A DNA stretch of 64,000 nucleotides from JBEBVQ01 sp037190845. GTDB taxonomy: Bacteria; Bacteroidota; Bacteroidia; Chitinophagales; Chitinophagaceae. A program made the translations under genes and the position numbers. Below are positions 62,339 through 64,000 of this stretch, in pieces. Each line of letters opens with the position of its first letter. The first letter of the stretch is position 1. The DNA lies in the NCBI GenBank assembly GCA_037190845.1, contig JBBCJI010000013.1, forward strand, positions 106,597-170,596, given 5' to 3'. Below the pieces are notes generated by a model that worked only from the letters and a program-made list of their open reading frames with translations, was not told the DNA's origin and ran no database searches.

Positions 62339-63634
62339 TTAATGTTTCACACACCGTACGGGCCATCCCCAGGCACGGGCAGAATTGGGATTCTGATGGC
62401 TTGTGTTTATTACATTACCCGAACTCCATTGTAAAATATAAGCCAACGCGCCACTTACATCAGCTGCACGCAAGCCTCCGGCCCCGCCATCTACTGTGCC
62501 GGTGTTATATGCCCGGTATCCGCTTTGGGGAGCTTTTAAAACGCTTGTCCAGGGATTTTGTCCGGTTAATGCCGTATTTATTTCCGTAATGGTCGGCACC
62601 CTCCAGCCTGAAGGACAAGGATTATTGTCTCCTCCGGAAGACGTATTTCCCCATAAAGTGCCATTTTGTGGGGTAAGCCAGTCATATGGACTGGTGTTAT
62701 TAGTAATAAACTTTCCTGTTGCAGCAGGTAAATTGGCTACTGTAAGCGGCCCTGCAGCATTTTGACTGTTACGACACTGATGTCCGTCACCTGTGCGCCC
62801 CCACTGATACAAATCTCCCAGTCCGGAAGCATCAGTTTCAGATGTCGGTACCCTGCTTGCACCCAGATTTCTGTCAAACCAGAGCTTCCCTCCTGTCGCA
62901 GTAATCACCATATACTCAAACCCGCCCCAGCAGATCTTATCGCCAGCCACTGCCGTAGCTGGATTTACACCACCGGTACAGCCGGGAGCTGTTCCGCAAG
63001 CTACCGGTACATTCCCCTGGAAGGCATCTACCGTTATGGGAATGTTACAGGCTGCCCCGGCCAGCACTACCGGGATATTGATATTACCCGCGCTGGCAGG
63101 TGTACCTGAAGCTGTCAGCGTAATGCTGCCGCTGCCTGCTGTGATCGCCGTAACCCCGCCGCCGGAAGCCGTTAACGTAATCCCGTTCACCGTGCCGCTG
63201 ACAAAAGCGCCATGTGTCTGGCCGGTATTATTGGTATAGTTCAACTGAATGGTAGCCGTAGTAGCTGTCTGCGCCGCAATCGTTCCGGTAATGACCGGTG
63301 TACTGCAGTTGGTAAACGCAAGTGCACCACCACCACTACTGCAGAAGTTGTGCCAGCCGCCATTACCGGCGCCTTTATATACCTGCAGGCAATGATCAGT
63401 CGTATTGTAAATAGTCAGTCCCGTGGCAGGGTTGCTGATCGCATTACGTTGTGTAGTAGTGAGCCTGGGCAGGAGCAGGCCCTGGTTGGCGCTCTGCAGC
63501 TCCAACACTGCACTGGCATCGCCGGGGCCGGCAGTTCCCCCGATCTTGGTTTGGGCATGTACTGCCTGCACCGTCAGAATAAATGCAAGACTCAGTAAAA
63601 CAGGCCTTAAATGATTGTAATGATAAAGAAACAT
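62339..63634 (-). CDS. FISUMP-domain secreted protein
   Basis: A 431-residue exported protein; the ATG at 63634 (MFLYHYNHLRPVLLSLAFIL) starts a signal peptide ending AVHAQ, although the frame is open to 63751. Residues about 30-105 are the Bacteroidota module with SAVLELQSANQGLLLPRLTT and GLTIYNTTDHCLQVY. Residues about 110-225 are beta-rich, low-complexity (T, G, A). The C-terminal 190 residues are a FISUMP (Fibrobacter major paralogous) domain, seen in KLWFDRNLGAS, DLYQWGR, NNPCPSGWRVPT and the terminal WGWPVRCVKH. No T9SS sorting domain is present. Ligand unknown. Confidence 0.84.
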   Translation of the reverse strand: MFLYHYNHLRPVLLSLAFILTVQAVHAQTKIGGTAGPGDASAVLELQSANQGLLLPRLTTTQRNAISNPATGLTIYNTTDHCLQVYKGAGNGGWHNFCSSGGGALAFTNCSTPVITGTIAAQTATTATIQLNYTNNTGQTHGAFVSGTVNGITLTASGGGVTAITAGSGSITLTASGTPASAGNINIPVVLAGAACNIPITVDAFQGNVPVACGTAPGCTGGVNPATAVAGDKICWGGFEYMVITATGGKLWFDRNLGASRVPTSETDASGLGDLYQWGRTGDGHQCRNSQNAAGPLTVANLPAATGKFITNNTSPYDWLTPQNGTLWGNTSSGGDNNPCPSGWRVPTITEINTALTGQNPWTSVLKAPQSGYRAYNTGTVDGGAGGLRAADVSGALAYILQWSSGNVINTSHQNPNSARAWGWPVRCVKH

Positions 63635-63645
63635 AGGATGAACGA

Positions 63646-64000
63646 TTATAAAGGTGAAACGATAAATGGATAGCCGGGAACAGGAATAAGAAAATAAGCC
63701 GGCGATGTCCGTTGTCCGCTCCGTGAAGCATCCTTCCATACTATGGTACACCTATGGAAAATAACGTCAGGAACAGCATCGGGACAAACGCCGGCAGTTA
63801 TGTGCAGTGCAGCAGGAGCTATACTCCCGGTACGTCTGGATTCAGTAAAAACAAAAGAAAGGGTATGACCGCCGATAGCAACAGAGGCCTTACAAATATG
63901 ATCTGCTATGGTAGAAGTAATAACAGAAAAAACAACGTCTGCGGCCGCATGACATATATTATTTACCCAAATAGGGGGGGGGGGGGGGGGGGGGGGGTTT
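63646..64000 (-). CDS. Possible C-terminal fragment of an unknown protein
   Basis: On the minus strand a frame is open from the window edge, through the C tract (read as eight Pro codons), to a TAA at 63646-63648, 11 bases before the start of the FISUMP gene. It reads IWVNNICHAAADVVFSVITS and so on for about 108 codons. No family recognised. The close spacing favours a real upstream gene, but codon evidence is weak and the frame across the 24-base homopolymer cannot be trusted. Confidence 0.3.
   Translation of the reverse strand, partial: NPPPPPPPPIWVNNICHAAADVVFSVITSTIADHICKASVAIGGHTLSFVFTESRRTGSIAPAALHITAGVCPDAVPDVIFHRCTIVWKDASRSGQRTSPAYFLIPVPGYPFIVSPL
63974..63997. repeat. 24-base G homopolymer
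   Basis: An uninterrupted run of 24 G on the + strand, followed by TTT at the edge. It is either a slippage-prone tract or an assembly artefact. Confidence 0.9.

Noticed and set aside
1..64000. tRNA, rRNA or prophage genes
   Set aside because: I saw no cloverleaf-like sequence, rRNA segment, integrase, capsid or tail gene in the window.

Overview
The window looks like the chromosome of a Bacteroidota member, probably a Chitinophagaceae-type soil bacterium. The evidence is thirteen proteins with type IX secretion (T9SS) C-terminal sorting domains (seven type A with YPNP-like starts, six type B with FTPNGDGxND-like starts), a CarB that stops near residue 950 without the usual regulatory domain, TAnnTTTG-type -7 boxes, a TonB-dependent receptor, and Reg_prop/Y_Y_Y and TPR sensor kinases paired with LuxR/NarL-type regulators. 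The species cannot be fixed from this sequence.

Layout. 1-5444 is mostly housekeeping: the end of a sigma-54 activator, an RluE-like pseudouridine synthase, a two-gene BatB/BatC-like aerotolerance pair, and a UvrD/PcrA helicase. 5445-6232 is a graveyard of repeats that carries a decayed copy of the carB 3' end. 6233-16556 is the first surface-protein module: a seven-bladed SBBP propeller protein, two tandem-duplicated glycine-rich T9SS type B proteins, then a TPR histidine kinase and its response regulator, all on the + strand. carB (16854-19706, minus) separates it from the second module: five or six co-directional minus-strand genes for secreted multidomain proteins (about 19906-29704), divergent from a second, paralogous TPR kinase/regulator pair (29869-32531).

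32564-36479 holds a DUF4468-like protein, a lipoprotein, a RidA-family enzyme, a GHMP sugar kinase, a VanZ-like protein and the glycine cleavage H protein. 36568-48436 is the third module, again all minus: Reg_prop kinase, response regulator, kelch protein, a propeller/Ig type B protein and a frameshifted FG-GAP protein. 48574-53165 pairs a BtuB-like receptor with a convergent T9SS propeller protein that has a cobalamin riboswitch in its leader. 53323-64000 has a secreted sugar-dehydrogenase-like protein, a polysaccharide flippase and a glycosyltransferase, a TlpA-like thioredoxin protein, an IgGFc-binding-type T9SS protein, a FISUMP-domain protein, and a possible coding fragment running into a 24-base G tract at the right edge.

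How it works together (inference): the window is dominated by three repeats of one plan, large T9SS-exported surface proteins beside a NarL-type two-component system, with heads and tails of the surface proteins shuffled among paralogues. Gene boundaries are unusually rich in hairpins whose arms are themselves short tandem repeats (7-, 8- and 9-base periods), in GTCAT-headed palindromes, and in small elements that sometimes supply the stop codon of the adjoining gene.
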